DNA of 64,000 nt from Actinobacteria bacterium IMCC26256 (GTDB lineage: Bacteria; Actinomycetota; Acidimicrobiia; IMCC26256): NCBI GenBank assembly GCA_001023575.1, contig CP011489.1:1048501-1112500 (forward strand), written 5' to 3'. The position numbers and the translations under genes were made by a program. Shown piece after piece: positions 1 through 8,033 of this stretch (positions within the stretch are counted from its first letter, which is position 1; every line of letters begins with the position of its first letter). Below the pieces are notes generated by a model, which searched no databases, was not told where the DNA came from, and worked only from the letters and a program-made list of their open reading frames with translations.

Positions 1-1
1 G

Positions 2-130
2 AAGAACCTTGAATCTCCTCTAAATAACGACGAGCCCCCGGTGCCCCAAGATATGGAGCAGACCACCATCACCGCTGATCGAGGTGCCCTCCTGAGACTT
101 TTCTCGGGCCTACGCACCGATCACGGATAG
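2..130 (+). CDS. C-terminal end of an unidentified upstream gene (partial)
   Basis: An open frame runs from the window edge to a TAG at 128-130, giving 42 residues that end in LLRLFSGLRTDHG. It has no start inside the window and reads in the same direction as the pilus genes. I do not recognise the protein. The mixed polar and hydrophobic composition is compatible with real coding sequence, but such a short open stretch could occur by chance. The remaining 100 nt before pilB show no clear promoter or terminator. Confidence 0.4.
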   Translation, partial: KNLESPLNNDEPPVPQDMEQTTITADRGALLRLFSGLRTDHG

Positions 131-230
131 TCCTAAATTCCTTGGACTAGGCCCTACAGCCCCCGCCCCGGAGCGCCGATAGGTTCACATCAGGGGACGC
201 TGGGTCCGTTGCAATGAGGGAGAGGTAGTC

Positions 231-1913
231 GTGTCTGAAGGCACGCCATTGGGGTTACTCCTAGTCGAGACCGGCCTCGTCACCAAAGATCAACTGGCAG
301 AGGCTCTAGCTACTCAAGCCTCGACTGGGCGACCGATCGGTCGCGTCCTCATTGATCAAGGCCTTATCTCAGAGAGCGACCTCGTTCGGGCTTTGGCCAA
401 ACAAGTGGGCCTTGAGTTTGTCGACCTAACAGAACGCGCTATCGATGCGACCGTTGCCTCGTTGATTCCAGAGGGCCTAGCTCGGCGCTATCAAGCACTC
501 CCGATTTCTTGGGACGACGATGTGCTCGTAGTCGCGATGGCTGACCCATCGAATGTGCTTGCAGTAGATGACATACGCGCGCTTACTGGTGCCCAGGTTC
601 GCTGTGTTGTTGCAACCTCGGCGCAGATTCGCGAGACGATCGATAGGTTCCATCGTCTTGATAGCGAGGTAGATGATCTTGCTTCACAGGCAGCTGATGA
701 ACTAACGGATAAAGATGAACTCGCGAATGTCAGTGCAGTTGTTGAGGATGCACCGATCGTAAAGTTCGTGAATCTGTTAATTACGCAGGCAGTCGCTGAT
801 AGAGCCTCGGATATTCACGTTGAGCCTGCTGAGAGGGATCTGCGTATTCGCTTTCGAATCGATGGCGTGCTTCATGAGGTAATGCGCTCTCCAAAGGCGA
901 TTCAAGCGGGGGTAATCTCGAGACTCAAGGTCATGAGCGATATCAATATCGCTGAGCGCCGAATCCCGCAAGATGGGCGTATGTCGCTAACCGTCGGCGG
1001 TAAACCAATTGACCTTCGTGTTGCGACGCTTCCCACGGTGCATGGCGAGAAGGTCGTTATGCGAATTCTCGACAAGAATCAAGCGCTCTTGAGCCTTGAG
1101 GATCAGGGATTTCTCCCTGACACGCTTGAAAGGTATGAGCGTTCATTCCGTAAGCCCTATGGCACCGTCTTGGTTACCGGCCCCACTGGATCGGGAAAAT
1201 CCACAACCCTTTACGCGACCCTCAATGTCTTGAATGAGGTTCAACGCAACATCATCACGATCGAGGACCCAGTTGAGTATCGACTCGCCGGGATTAATCA
1301 GATCCAGGTCAACCCTAAGGCGGGCCTTACATTCGCTTCAGCGCTTCGATCGATTCTTCGAGCTGACCCAGATGTGCTTCTAGTGGGTGAGATTCGAGAC
1401 CGAGAGACTGCGATCATCGGTATTGAGGCTGCACTTACTGGCCACCTTGTTCTCACGACTCTTCACACCAACGATGCCGCGTCAACGCCGATGCGACTTC
1501 TTGAGATGGGTGTCGAGCCGTTCCTTGTCACGAGCGCATTAGACGTAGTGCTCGCTCAGCGACTCGCTCGCCGACTCTGCGATCGTTGTAAAGAGCCCTA
1601 CCAGCCAAGCGAGGAAGAGCTTCTAAGCGCTCGCTGGGCAATGGAGACGATCGATATTGGCGACTGGCCGACTCTCCACCGTGCGGTGGGTTGCTCGGCT
1701 TGCGGACGAACTGGGTATCGCGGCCGATTTGCTCTCCATGAAGTGATGCCGATCTCAGAGGAGATTGAGCGCCTCATCATCGAGCGGCGCTCCGTTGAGG
1801 ACCTCTCCAAGGTTGCTCAGATGGAGGGAATGATCCCTCTGCGTCAAGACGGTCTCCGCAAAGCTGCAATGGGTATGACGAGCATCGAAGAGATTTTCCG
1901 GGTCGTTACCTGA
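231..1913 (+). CDS. pilB: Type IV pilus assembly ATPase PilB (GspE/PulE family)
   Basis: Cytoplasmic hexameric ATPase that powers pilus extension. The 560-residue protein has an N-terminal MshEN (T2SSE_N) domain over about residues 1-150, with two tandem motifs close to the c-di-GMP-binding pattern (L-G-x(2)-L...G-L-V...L...Q repeated as I-G-x(2)-L...G-L-I...L...Q). The ATPase core follows, with Walker A GPTGSGKST at 317-325 and Walker B DPDVLLVGEIRD near 380-391. A zinc-type tetracysteine (CDRC near 450, CSAC near 488) is typical of PilB and GspE. The GTG start is supported by GGGAGAGG at 218-225, five bases upstream. It is the first gene of a pilB-pilT-pilC block. The extension role, rather than type II secretion, is inferred from the pilT, pilA and pilD neighbours. 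Confidence 0.95.
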   Translation: MSEGTPLGLLLVETGLVTKDQLAEALATQASTGRPIGRVLIDQGLISESDLVRALAKQVGLEFVDLTERAIDATVASLIPEGLARRYQALPISWDDDVLVVAMADPSNVLAVDDIRALTGAQVRCVVATSAQIRETIDRFHRLDSEVDDLASQAADELTDKDELANVSAVVEDAPIVKFVNLLITQAVADRASDIHVEPAERDLRIRFRIDGVLHEVMRSPKAIQAGVISRLKVMSDINIAERRIPQDGRMSLTVGGKPIDLRVATLPTVHGEKVVMRILDKNQALLSLEDQGFLPDTLERYERSFRKPYGTVLVTGPTGSGKSTTLYATLNVLNEVQRNIITIEDPVEYRLAGINQIQVNPKAGLTFASALRSILRADPDVLLVGEIRDRETAIIGIEAALTGHLVLTTLHTNDAASTPMRLLEMGVEPFLVTSALDVVLAQRLARRLCDRCKEPYQPSEEELLSARWAMETIDIGDWPTLHRAVGCSACGRTGYRGRFALHEVMPISEEIERLIIERRSVEDLSKVAQMEGMIPLRQDGLRKAAMGMTSIEEIFRVVT

Positions 1914-2076
1914 TCTCTGCCTCTTAGGCCAGAGTGCTTCTCCTCGCGCGGCCTCCGGCCACCGTCCCTGAGCATTCTGAGCATTCTCTGAGCCCTACAA
2001 GAAATTAGGGCAGGAAGGCCTACAGATGCGCCTCTCTTGCGCCGATAGGCCGCCTATGAGCCTGGGAGGCCAAACA

Positions 2077-3636
2077 ATGTTGTCGAGTCAAGCAAGAGTT
2101 CTTGGAGAGTTCCTAGTTGATCGCCATGTCCTATCTCGCGATGACCTAGCGATTGCAATGGCTGAGGCACGTCGCCAGAGTGAGCCGATTACCCAGGTGT
2201 TAATTCGCAATGGGCTAGTTGGCGAGAAGGATCTCACCGCTGCACTTGCTGAGACAGTTGGCCTTCGGTTCATTGATTTTACTGAGACACCATTGAATCC
2301 AGATGCAGCGACAACGATCCCCGAATCAGTTGCTCGCGAGTATCTAGCAGTCGGTGTCGACTTTGACGGCCCGCGACTCATCGTTGCGTTCGCTGACCCC
2401 GGCAATGATGCTGGGGTATTAGCAGTCGGTCAGGCAACTGGATACGAGATCGTCGCTGCGGCGGGTAGTCGCTATGAGATTGGGCATGCCCTAGATCAAA
2501 TCTTTGGTGTGAGCAGCGTTGCACAGCAAGGCAGTGGAGGACTCGAGAACCCAGATGGTGCACCTGTACTAGATGTAAATGAATTGCTAGCAATGGTTAT
2601 CGAGAGCGGGGGATCCGACCTCCACCTCACCGCAGGATCGCCTCCTGTCATCAGGGTCAACGGAGAGCTCAAGCCGGTCGAGGGGATTGAACCTCTAAAC
2701 GGCTCGCAGATTAGAGAGATCATTTACGCAATTCTCACTCAGAAGCAGCGCGAGAAGTTTGAGAATGAACTCGAGCTTGACGCGAGCTACACGCTCCCAG
2801 GGCGGAGCCGATTTAGGCTCAACGTATTCCTGCAGCGCGACTCAGTCGGCGCAGTGATGCGCGCTATCCCGTTTGAGATTGTGGAGTTGTCGAGTCTTGG
2901 GCTGCCTGCAGCGGTTGAGCGCTTCGCCGATCTCCCGCGTGGTCTTGTTCTCGTTACTGGCCCTACTGGATCAGGTAAATCAACCACGCTTGCATCCTTG
3001 ATCGATATCGTGAATAAGACCAAGGCTCTTCACATCATGACCGTAGAGGACCCGATCGAGTTCCTACACACGCATAAAAAGTCGGTCGTAAACCAACGCG
3101 AGGTGGGGGAGGATACGCACTCGTTCTCGAACGCTCTGCGCCATGTTCTGCGCCAGGACCCCGATGTCATTCTCGTGGGCGAGATGAGAGACCTTGAGAC
3201 AATCTCAACGGCGCTCACCGCTGCTGAGACGGGGCACCTTGTATTCGCAACGCTTCACACCCAGGATGCACCTCAATCCATTGACCGCATTATTGATGTC
3301 TTCCCTGCCCATCAGCAGCAGCAGATTCGTGTTCAGCTGGCCGCATCGCTGCAGGGGATAGTGACCCAGCAATTGATCCCCACCAGTGATGGCAAGGGCC
3401 GAGCGGTAGCAGCAGAGATACTCGCTGCCACTCCCGCAGTTCGAAACCTGATTCGTGAAGGAAAGGTCCACCAGATCTACTCGGTCATGCAGGCTGGCGC
3501 CAAGCACGGCATGGTCACGATGGACCAGAGCCTTGCAGCGCTAGTTCGCGAAGGGAAGATCTCTCGTGAGACTGCATTTGAGCGATGCACCAACGAAGAA
3601 GATTTGAAGCGCCTGATTCAGAGCGGAGGTTTCTGA
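2077..3636 (+). CDS. pilT: Pilus retraction ATPase PilT with an N-terminal MshEN-like domain
   Basis: Retraction motor of type IV pili. From the ATG at 2077 (GGGAGG at 2064-2069) the protein has 519 residues, about 150 more than ordinary PilT (~350). The extra N-terminal part, about residues 5-150, resembles the MshEN domain of the neighbouring PilB, but several positions of the c-di-GMP motif are changed: H for G in the first repeat, A for the first Q, and I-T for L-G in the second repeat. The PilT core starts near 165 (LDVNELLAMVIESG), with Walker A GPTGSGKST at 295-303 and DPDVILVGEMRD after it. An earlier ATG at 2026 is in frame but has no good ribosome-binding site. The fusion could sense a ligand or only mediate subunit contacts. 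Confidence 0.93.
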   Translation: MLSSQARVLGEFLVDRHVLSRDDLAIAMAEARRQSEPITQVLIRNGLVGEKDLTAALAETVGLRFIDFTETPLNPDAATTIPESVAREYLAVGVDFDGPRLIVAFADPGNDAGVLAVGQATGYEIVAAAGSRYEIGHALDQIFGVSSVAQQGSGGLENPDGAPVLDVNELLAMVIESGGSDLHLTAGSPPVIRVNGELKPVEGIEPLNGSQIREIIYAILTQKQREKFENELELDASYTLPGRSRFRLNVFLQRDSVGAVMRAIPFEIVELSSLGLPAAVERFADLPRGLVLVTGPTGSGKSTTLASLIDIVNKTKALHIMTVEDPIEFLHTHKKSVVNQREVGEDTHSFSNALRHVLRQDPDVILVGEMRDLETISTALTAAETGHLVFATLHTQDAPQSIDRIIDVFPAHQQQQIRVQLAASLQGIVTQQLIPTSDGKGRAVAAEILAATPAVRNLIREGKVHQIYSVMQAGAKHGMVTMDQSLAALVREGKISRETAFERCTNEEDLKRLIQSGGF

Positions 3637-3637
3637 G

Positions 3638-4858
3638 ATGACAAGCACATTTACTTACCGAGTGCGTGATAGCGCTGGCAAGGTCGTTGAGGGAAAGCTT
3701 GAGGGCGCCGATGAAGCACTCGTCGTGCGCAAGCTTCGCGAGATGGGATATACCCCAATCACTGTCACGCGCCGCGACTCCTCGCGACTGCAATCTGATA
3801 TCAAGATCCCTGGGCTGAGTGGGCGCGTTGCGCTAAAAGACGTAGCGGTTCTATCGAGGCAGTTCGCAACGATGATCAACTCCGGGCTCTCGCTCTTAAG
3901 GGCCCTCTCGATTCTCTCAGAGCAGACCGAGAACGCAGCGCTCGCAAGAATGATTGGCGAGGTTCGTCAAGATGTTGAGCGCGGTTCTTCACTCTCGGCT
4001 TCTTTGGCTCGCCACCCCAAGGCATTCAACCGCCTCTACATTTCGATGGTTCGATCTGGCGAGGTTGGCGGATCGCTCGATGCAGTATTGATGCGCCTTG
4101 CGGACACGATCGAGAGCCAAGTGGAGCTACACCGCAAGGTTAAGTCGGCGATGACCTATCCAGTAGTTGTCTTCTCTTTAGTTGTGTTCATTGCATCCGC
4201 AATGCTGCTATTTATCGTGCCTCAGTTCAAAGGAATCTACGTTGAGCTAGGCGGAACGCTTCCTCTGCCGACTCGAATTCTGATCAGCATCTCTGATGTT
4301 GTGAAGAAATATTTTCCTGTTCTCATTCTCCTCTCCGGCGTCGGGGGTTGGTTCCTGCGACGCTGGGCCCGCTCCCCCAAGGGGAGGCCCACTTGGGATG
4401 CATTCGTATTGAAGGTTCCAGTCTTCGGACTCCTAGCTCGCAAAGGTGCTCTCGCGCGCTTTGCGCGCACACTTGCAGCATTGACTCGCTCCGGTGTCGG
4501 AATCCTCGAGGCGCTGGAGATTGTTGCTGATACCGCCGGGAACGAAGTGGTCGCGCTCGCTCTCCGAGATACTCAACGTGCGGTCAAGCAGGGCGACACT
4601 CTTGCTCGTCCGCTTAGTCAGCATGAGGTATTTCCGCCGATGGTTGTGCAGATGATTGCTGTCGGCGAGGAGACTGGTGCCCTCGACGACATGCTCGACA
4701 AAATCGCAGACTTCTATGACCAGGAGGTAGAGGCGACGGTTGATGCCCTGACCTCACTCATCGAGCCCCTCCTGATTGTCACGATGGGTGTGCTCGTGGG
4801 TGGAATGATCATCTCCCTGTACCTCCCGATGTTCCGGATCATCACCCTCATCAAGTAG
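3638..4858 (+). CDS. pilC: Type IV pilus inner-membrane platform protein PilC
   Basis: Polytopic membrane protein on which PilB and PilT act. The 406 residues contain two T2SSF domains (about 67-190 and 270-392), each with conserved G-E-x-[GT]-G elements (SGEVGGSLD and GEETGALDD). Hydrophobic segments lie near 170-195, 224-240 and 374-399. GGAGG lies just before the pilT stop and the ATG follows that stop by one base, so translation is probably coupled to pilT. The length is normal for the family. Confidence 0.95.
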   Translation: MTSTFTYRVRDSAGKVVEGKLEGADEALVVRKLREMGYTPITVTRRDSSRLQSDIKIPGLSGRVALKDVAVLSRQFATMINSGLSLLRALSILSEQTENAALARMIGEVRQDVERGSSLSASLARHPKAFNRLYISMVRSGEVGGSLDAVLMRLADTIESQVELHRKVKSAMTYPVVVFSLVVFIASAMLLFIVPQFKGIYVELGGTLPLPTRILISISDVVKKYFPVLILLSGVGGWFLRRWARSPKGRPTWDAFVLKVPVFGLLARKGALARFARTLAALTRSGVGILEALEIVADTAGNEVVALALRDTQRAVKQGDTLARPLSQHEVFPPMVVQMIAVGEETGALDDMLDKIADFYDQEVEATVDALTSLIEPLLIVTMGVLVGGMIISLYLPMFRIITLIK

Positions 4859-4923
4859 GGCCCGAAATAGAGCCTGTATTCCAGCCTGGTAAACCCCTTT
4901 AATCCTCTTAGATAGAGGGTTTT

Positions 4924-4944
4924 AAATATTTCTTTCAAATATTT
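4924..4944 (+). promoter_or_regulatory. Paired AAATATTT palindromes upstream of pilA1
   Basis: Two copies of the 8-bp palindrome AAATATTT (4924-4931 and 4937-4944), 13 bp apart centre to centre, lie in a short AT-rich patch of the pilC-pilA1 gap, about 90-110 bp before the pilA1 start. A single copy followed by TTGG-like sequence occurs upstream of pilA2 (5716-5723). Sharing between two otherwise different upstream regions suggests a promoter element, UP element or operator. The function is unproven. Confidence 0.35.
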
Positions 4945-5035
4945 GAGAAATTTTCTAAAGGTTCAGCCAGATGCGACCGAAGAGGTTCAGCGACGCAGCC
5001 AATAGGCCACGCCGAACCTACCGAGAGGCACTCCA

Positions 5036-5524
5036 ATGCAGAAGTCACTAGCAAGGCTCAGGGCTAAGAAGGTAGATGAGCAAGGTTTTACGCTCATCGA
5101 GCTCATGGTCGTTGTTCTAATTATTGCCATTCTTATTGCTATCGCTATCCCGACATTCCTAGGTGCTCGTCAGCGTGCTCAGAACCGAGCAGCCCAGTCG
5201 AGTATCCGTAACGCCTTGGCCTCGGCCAAGACTCTCTACACAGACTCAGAGGACTACACCACGGCTACTCCTGCAGCGATGCAGGCGGCAGAGCCGAGCC
5301 TGACCTTTACGGCAGCTGGTGTTGCGTCTACCTCGGCGAAGACAGTCTCGATTGCCACGCCGGCGGCGAACCTGGTAGTCATGGTTACTGAGTCTTCCTC
5401 TGGAGACTGCTTTGCCCTTCGGGACAATACGCAGGGTCCTGGTACTCAGTTCGCAACTATTACTGGAACATGCGATGCCACTACCGCTTCAGGTACCGGT
5501 GTCACATGGTCCGACCAGTGGTAA
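5036..5524 (+). CDS. pilA: Major type IV prepilin PilA, copy 1
   Basis: Type IVa-like pilin of 162 residues. A short basic leader ends in DEQG and the prepilin peptidase site is G17/F18, with Glu22 at mature position +5. The hydrophobic N-terminal helix covers about 18-42. The globular part is Thr/Ala/Ser-rich and has two cysteines near 125 and 146, suggesting a C-terminal disulfide loop. The ATG is preceded by GAGAGG. It differs from copy 2 (5850-6338) by five bases and by one residue, Asp147 here and Asn in copy 2. A strong terminator follows at 5592-5640, so it is likely a monocistronic, highly expressed unit. Confidence 0.95.
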   Translation: MQKSLARLRAKKVDEQGFTLIELMVVVLIIAILIAIAIPTFLGARQRAQNRAAQSSIRNALASAKTLYTDSEDYTTATPAAMQAAEPSLTFTAAGVASTSAKTVSIATPAANLVVMVTESSSGDCFALRDNTQGPGTQFATITGTCDATTASGTGVTWSDQW

Positions 5525-5591
5525 GCGGCTAGGTAAGAGTTTAAGAACTAAGTCTTCCGGTCGATCTCGGCCGGTAAGTAATTCCCCCCAC

Positions 5592-5640
5592 AAGATGGAG
5601 GGTCTGGAGCACTTAGCTCTAGGCCCTCCATCTTTTTTGT
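5592..5640 (+). terminator. Strong intrinsic terminator after pilA1
   Basis: AAGATGGAG plus GGTCTGGAGC pairs with GCTCTAGGCC plus CTCCATCTT, giving a stem of about 19 bp (three G-U pairs) around the loop ACTTA. A run of six T follows. This should end pilA1 transcription efficiently and separate it from pilA2. Confidence 0.85.
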
Positions 5641-5708
5641 GGCGCTTCTTTTTTGTGGCGCTTCTTTTTTGTGGCGCTTCGTTTTGTGGGGCTTCTTTTC
5701 TGTGGAGC
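5630..5708 (+). repeat. Five tandem copies of a 16-bp unit between the two pilA genes
   Basis: The unit TTCTTTTTTGTGGCGC is repeated head to tail: 5630-5645 (first base altered), 5646-5661 and 5662-5677 (identical), 5678-5692 (one base shorter, altered) and 5693-5708 (altered). The first copy overlaps the T-tract of the pilA1 terminator, so the array looks like an expansion of the terminator tail. Decay toward the 3' end suggests that the newest copies lie near the terminator. Confidence 0.85.
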
Positions 5709-5715
5709 GCCAGAG

Positions 5716-5723
5716 AAATATTT
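5716..5723 (+). promoter_or_regulatory. AAATATTT box upstream of pilA2
   Basis: A single copy of the palindrome found twice upstream of pilA1, here about 130 bp before the pilA2 ATG and followed by GGATTTTTAC. It is the clearest short similarity between the two pilA upstream regions away from the start codon. Confidence 0.3.
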
Positions 5724-5849
5724 GGATTTTTACTCAAGTTCCTCGAGTACCTCACCGATACGTGTTCTGCGGGTCACGGGCGGAGTCTCGGGCCGGCATT
5801 TACATCAATGAAATTCACATAATTGAAGCCAACCCGAAAAGGAAACCCA

Positions 5850-6338
5850 ATGCAGAAGTCACTAGCAAGGCTCAGGGCTAAGAAGGTAGATGAGCAAGGT
5901 TTTACGCTCATCGAGCTCATGGTCGTTGTTCTAATTATTGCCATTCTTATTGCTATCGCTATCCCGACATTCCTAGGTGCTCGTCAGCGTGCTCAGAACC
6001 GAGCAGCCCAGTCGAGTATCCGTAACGCCTTGGCCTCGGCCAAGACTCTCTACACAGACTCAGAGGACTACACCACGGCTACTCCTGCAGCGATGCAGGC
6101 GGCAGAGCCGAGCCTGACCTTTACGGCAGCTGGTGTTGCATCTACCTCGGCGAAGACAGTCTCGATTGCCACGCCGGCGGCGAACCTCGTAGTCATGGTT
6201 ACTGAGTCTTCCTCTGGAGACTGCTTTGCCCTTCGGGACAATACGCAGGGTCCTGGTACTCAGTTCGCAACTATTACTGGAACATGTAACGCCACTACCG
6301 CTTCAGGTACCGGTGTCACATGGTCCGACCAGTGGTAA
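5850..6338 (+). CDS. pilA: Major type IV prepilin PilA, copy 2
   Basis: A second 162-residue pilin, identical to copy 1 except Asn147 for Asp. The identity at DNA level starts just before the ATG and continues a few bases past the stop, so the duplication or conversion tract is essentially the gene itself. The start at 5850 matches copy 1 and has AAAAGGAAA upstream; an in-frame TTG at 5823 would add nine residues but is less likely. The prepilin cleavage site, Glu at +5 and the cysteine pair are as in copy 1. The upstream sequence differs from that of copy 1, so the two may be expressed under different conditions. Confidence 0.95.
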   Translation: MQKSLARLRAKKVDEQGFTLIELMVVVLIIAILIAIAIPTFLGARQRAQNRAAQSSIRNALASAKTLYTDSEDYTTATPAAMQAAEPSLTFTAAGVASTSAKTVSIATPAANLVVMVTESSSGDCFALRDNTQGPGTQFATITGTCNATTASGTGVTWSDQW

Positions 6339-6401
6339 GAGGCTAGGTAAGCGGTTAAGTAAGCGGTTAGGTAGCAAGGAATATCCGGTAGTACGGCGTA
6401 T

Positions 6402-6429
6402 AGGGCCTGGGGCGAAAGCCTCGGGCCCT
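6402..6429 (+). terminator. GC-rich hairpin after pilA2, possible terminator
   Basis: AGGGCCTGGGG pairs with CCTCGGGCCCT (11 bp with two G-U pairs) around the loop CGAAAG. No clean T-run follows, so termination may be weak or factor-dependent, or the hairpin may protect the 3' end of the pilA2 transcript. Confidence 0.45.
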
Positions 6430-6504
6430 TCGTCGACTCTCGTAACTCGCAACAAAGCAATCTCTTGGGGGGATTCGCTATAGAGCCTAGAGAGAGAAGG
6501 CGAT

Positions 6505-7032
6505 ATGACTAATCAGAGAAGCAATACTCAATTGAGTGAGCAGCAATTAGGGGAGCTGAGACGAGGCGATAATCGTGAGAGTGGATTTAGTCTCGTTGAG
6601 CTAATGGTTGTTGTGATGATTCTTGGTGTGCTGCTTGCGGTTGCACTCCCAACTTTTCTCGGCGCAACCAAACCCGCATCGGATCGTCGTGCCGAGACGG
6701 TTCTGCATACCGCTCTGCTGGCTGCGCGCGCCTCCGTCAGCGCCGAGGATGGTTACGCCAATCTCTCTGCCGGCAAGCTCTTTGCTGCAGAAGGCTCAAT
6801 TAGGTTCCTGGCCGCTGGGTTCGATGCCGATGCAACTCGAAGCGAGGCCTCGGTCAACTTTGGGAATTATGGAGGCATTGACTTCTTCGTGGCGGTGACT
6901 CGATCTGCCTCTGGTACTTGTTTTGCAATTCTTGACAGAGCCGACGCTCCTACAGGTTTCCGAACAGATGTCTCTGCCAACTGCAGAGCAAGTTCAGTTG
7001 ATCTGAACGGCGGATGGTCCGAGTCCTGGTAG
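6505..7032 (+). CDS. Third, divergent type IV prepilin
   Basis: A 175-residue prepilin with a longer leader (27 residues) ending in ESG, predicted cleavage at G27/F28, and Glu32 at mature +5 within FSLVELMVVV. The helix is like that of PilA (PTFLGA is conserved), but the globular domain differs except for two spaced cysteines (SGTCF and SANC) and a similar C-terminus (WSESW against WSDQW). A purine-rich ribosome-binding site (GAGAGAGAAGG) precedes the ATG. It could be a minor pilin that caps or primes the fibre, or an alternative major pilin. The shared C-terminal pattern suggests that it derives from an old PilA duplication. Confidence 0.9.
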   Translation: MTNQRSNTQLSEQQLGELRRGDNRESGFSLVELMVVVMILGVLLAVALPTFLGATKPASDRRAETVLHTALLAARASVSAEDGYANLSAGKLFAAEGSIRFLAAGFDADATRSEASVNFGNYGGIDFFVAVTRSASGTCFAILDRADAPTGFRTDVSANCRASSVDLNGGWSESW

Positions 7033-7104
7033 TGGACAGCAGAGCGAGGGATGTCTTCTCTCAAGAGCCCGTAATGCGGCGCATTAAGCCCTAGGTTAAG
7101 AATC

Positions 7105-7875
7105 GTGACTGGTTTTGTGATCGCCATCTCTGCCTTGTTAGGGCTCTTGATCGGTTCGTTCCTCAACGTCGTGATCTGGCGTGTCCCTCGCCATGAGTCA
7201 GTAGTTACTCCGCCTTCGCGATGCCCGGGATGCGAGCAACTTATTCGCCCCTATGACAACATCCCTGTGCTTTCATGGCTAATCCTTCGGGGTAAGTGTC
7301 GTAGCTGCAAGACCAAGATCTCGGCGCGCTATCCGCTCGTAGAGGCTGGTACTGCAATCCTTTGGGGCCTACTCGCCTGGAGGTTTGCAGGTTCATGGGC
7401 TCTTCCTGCGTACCTCGTCTTGGCCGCAGGTCTCGTCGCTCTCTCACTAATTGATCTCGATACGTTTCTTCTGCCGAACCGAATCGTCTACCCGTTAACA
7501 GTCGCAGTGACGTTGCTTTTTGGAGTAGCTGGCGTCCTCGATGGGGGACTAGGCGACTTCCGACGGGCGCTCCTCTGCGGTCTCGTCGTCTTTGCCGTAT
7601 TTCTCCTGCTCCACCTGATTTCGCCCAGGGGTATGGGGTTCGGCGATGTAAAATTCTCCTTCGTACTTGGGGTAGCTCTCGGCTGGGTCTCGCCTGCTAC
7701 TGCGTTCTTGGGAATATTCATGGGCTTCTTGCTCGGTTCGGTGGTCGGTATTGGCCTAATCGCCACCAAGGTCAAGACTCGCAAGGATTATGTGCCTTTT
7801 GGGCCATTCATGGCCCTAGGTACGGTGAGCGCCCTTCTAATCGGGCCACCGATACTGCGCCTGCTCGCCCAGTAG
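7105..7875 (+). CDS. pilD: Prepilin leader peptidase / N-methyltransferase PilD
   Basis: A bifunctional aspartic protease in the cytoplasmic membrane that cleaves and N-methylates prepilins. The 256 residues include the N-terminal zinc-type cysteine pairs (CPGC at 40-43 and CRSC near 65-68) of the methylase domain. The two catalytic aspartates are in LIDLDTFLLPN (D117) and GFGD (D181). Several hydrophobic segments give the usual eight-helix layout. The start is a GTG with only a weak ribosome-binding site. Its place directly after the pilins fits its role. Confidence 0.95.
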   Translation: MTGFVIAISALLGLLIGSFLNVVIWRVPRHESVVTPPSRCPGCEQLIRPYDNIPVLSWLILRGKCRSCKTKISARYPLVEAGTAILWGLLAWRFAGSWALPAYLVLAAGLVALSLIDLDTFLLPNRIVYPLTVAVTLLFGVAGVLDGGLGDFRRALLCGLVVFAVFLLLHLISPRGMGFGDVKFSFVLGVALGWVSPATAFLGIFMGFLLGSVVGIGLIATKVKTRKDYVPFGPFMALGTVSALLIGPPILRLLAQ

Positions 7876-7976
7876 TAGCCACAATTGGGGCTTTCGGCCC
7901 GTCAAGATTCGACCCCGGTTCTGCCGATCCACGCTCTATCCATGATGCATGGGCCTCAAGATCTCTGCGCACTCAG

Positions 7977-8006
7977 TTGCCTATTGGGGTTTAAAAGGTC
8001 TAATGT
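7977..8006 (+). promoter_or_regulatory. Predicted promoter of the HTH-pilMN-pilO block
   Basis: TTGCCT (7977-7982) and TAATGT (8001-8006) are separated by 18 bp, a sigma-70-like arrangement 28 bp upstream of the HTH gene start. The same -35 hexamer is seen before pyrR. This would make the HTH protein the first gene of a second pilus transcription unit. Confidence 0.5.
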
Positions 8007-8033
8007 TGCGCAGGTTAACGAGTGGAGTCTGTT

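Larger units (their letters stand above)
5525..5849 (+). other. Non-coding interval between pilA1 and pilA2
   Basis: This 325-nt gap holds, in order, a short tail shared with the region after pilA2 (through about 5536), the intrinsic terminator, the 16-bp repeat array, an AAATATTT box (5716-5723) and about 125 nt leading to pilA2. The last part presumably contains the pilA2 promoter, but I could not identify clear -35 and -10 elements. No convincing gene is seen. Confidence 0.6.

Noticed and set aside
5630..5708. CRISPR-like array
   Set aside because: The 16-bp units are contiguous, with no spacers, and no cas genes are near.
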